Shown here piece after piece: positions 63,823 through 64,000 of a stretch of 64,000 nucleotides of DNA (position 1 is the stretch's first letter; each line of letters opens with the position of its first letter). Both the position numbers and the translations under genes were made by a program. The notes under the pieces were generated by a model. The model made no database searches, was not told where the DNA came from, and saw nothing but the letters and a program-made list of their open reading frames with translations. The DNA lies in the NCBI RefSeq assembly GCF_900112475.1, contig NZ_FOLW01000001.1, positions 186,001-250,000 of the forward strand, written 5' to 3'. This stretch comes from Pragia fontium DSM 5563 = ATCC 49100. Its GTDB lineage: Bacteria > Pseudomonadota > Gammaproteobacteria > Enterobacterales > Enterobacteriaceae.

Positions 63823-64000
63823 GGGGGAAATAAAAAAAATTTTACATTAATCCTGATCTAAACCATTGTCTCGGTGCCTCACCCTCATTATCATGCGCGG
63901 TCACTTGTAATACCAATAGACTATTTACAAGTGGTCATTGTCCGTGAAGATCGTTATTGGCGGATAAAATTTACTTATTAATCAAGCATCCCATGAGTAC

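Larger units (their letters stand above)
63674..64000. other. Regulatory region upstream of dnaK
   Basis: Holds the two sigma-32 promoters. Beyond them an inverted repeat CACTTGTAA / TTACAAGTG (63902-63933, 14-nt loop) lies near the window edge; nothing further is assigned. Confidence 0.6.

Overview
The window reads as the chromosome of a member of the Enterobacterales. From about 23.7 kb to the end it holds, inverted, the gene order familiar from the first two minutes of the E. coli map: thiBPQ, polB, rapA, rluA, djlA, lptD-surA-pdxA-rsmA-apaG-apaH, folA, carAB, dapB, ispH-lspA-ileS-ribF, rpsT, nhaA, dnaJ-dnaK. The proteins are close to their E. coli counterparts, but composition is more AT-rich and several neighbours differ. 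A Budviciaceae-type genus (Budvicia, Pragia, Limnobaculum) is my guess; it is not proven by anything here.

Region 1 (1-20.4 kb) is half of a second, lateral-type (Flag-2 / laf) flagellar locus. flgM-flgN lie at the left edge. On the minus strand follow lafK, fliE, fliF, fliG, fliH, fliI and fliJ (motor ring, export ATPase). On the plus strand lie lfiM, lfiN, lfiP, lfiQ, lfiR, lfhB and lfhA (switch and export gate). Between flgN and fliJ sits a 5.5-kb insert that is not flagellar. It encodes a membrane ToxR/CadC/MarT-type regulator, a FidL-like partner, a small cytosolic winged-helix protein and a 975-residue autotransporter.

Region 2 (20.4-23.4 kb) carries two tandem near-identical peptides with double-glycine leaders (microcin/class II bacteriocin style), a small hydrophobic ORF upstream of them that could be an immunity protein, a DUF554 membrane protein and an isonitrile-hydratase/DJ-1 family protein.

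Region 3 (23.4-29 kb) has a TPP riboswitch in front of thiBPQ (thiamine uptake), a DUF1090 periplasmic protein and a FrnE/DsbA-like protein. Region 4 (29-46.7 kb) covers an SOS-boxed polB, rapA, rluA, two accessory genes (P-loop kinase, secreted protein), djlA, the lptD-to-apaH cluster for outer-membrane biogenesis and housekeeping, folA, and the split threonine/serine exporter yjjP-yjjB. Region 5 (46.7-64 kb) covers carAB with paired ARG boxes, dapB, ispH, lspA-ileS-ribF (fkpB is missing), rpsT with a UUG start, nhaA (nhaR is missing) and dnaKJ behind two sigma-32 promoters.

The least ordinary parts are the regulator/autotransporter cassette inside the flagellar locus and the twin bacteriocin-like peptides at its end. 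No rRNA, tRNA, CRISPR array, insertion sequence or phage gene was seen.
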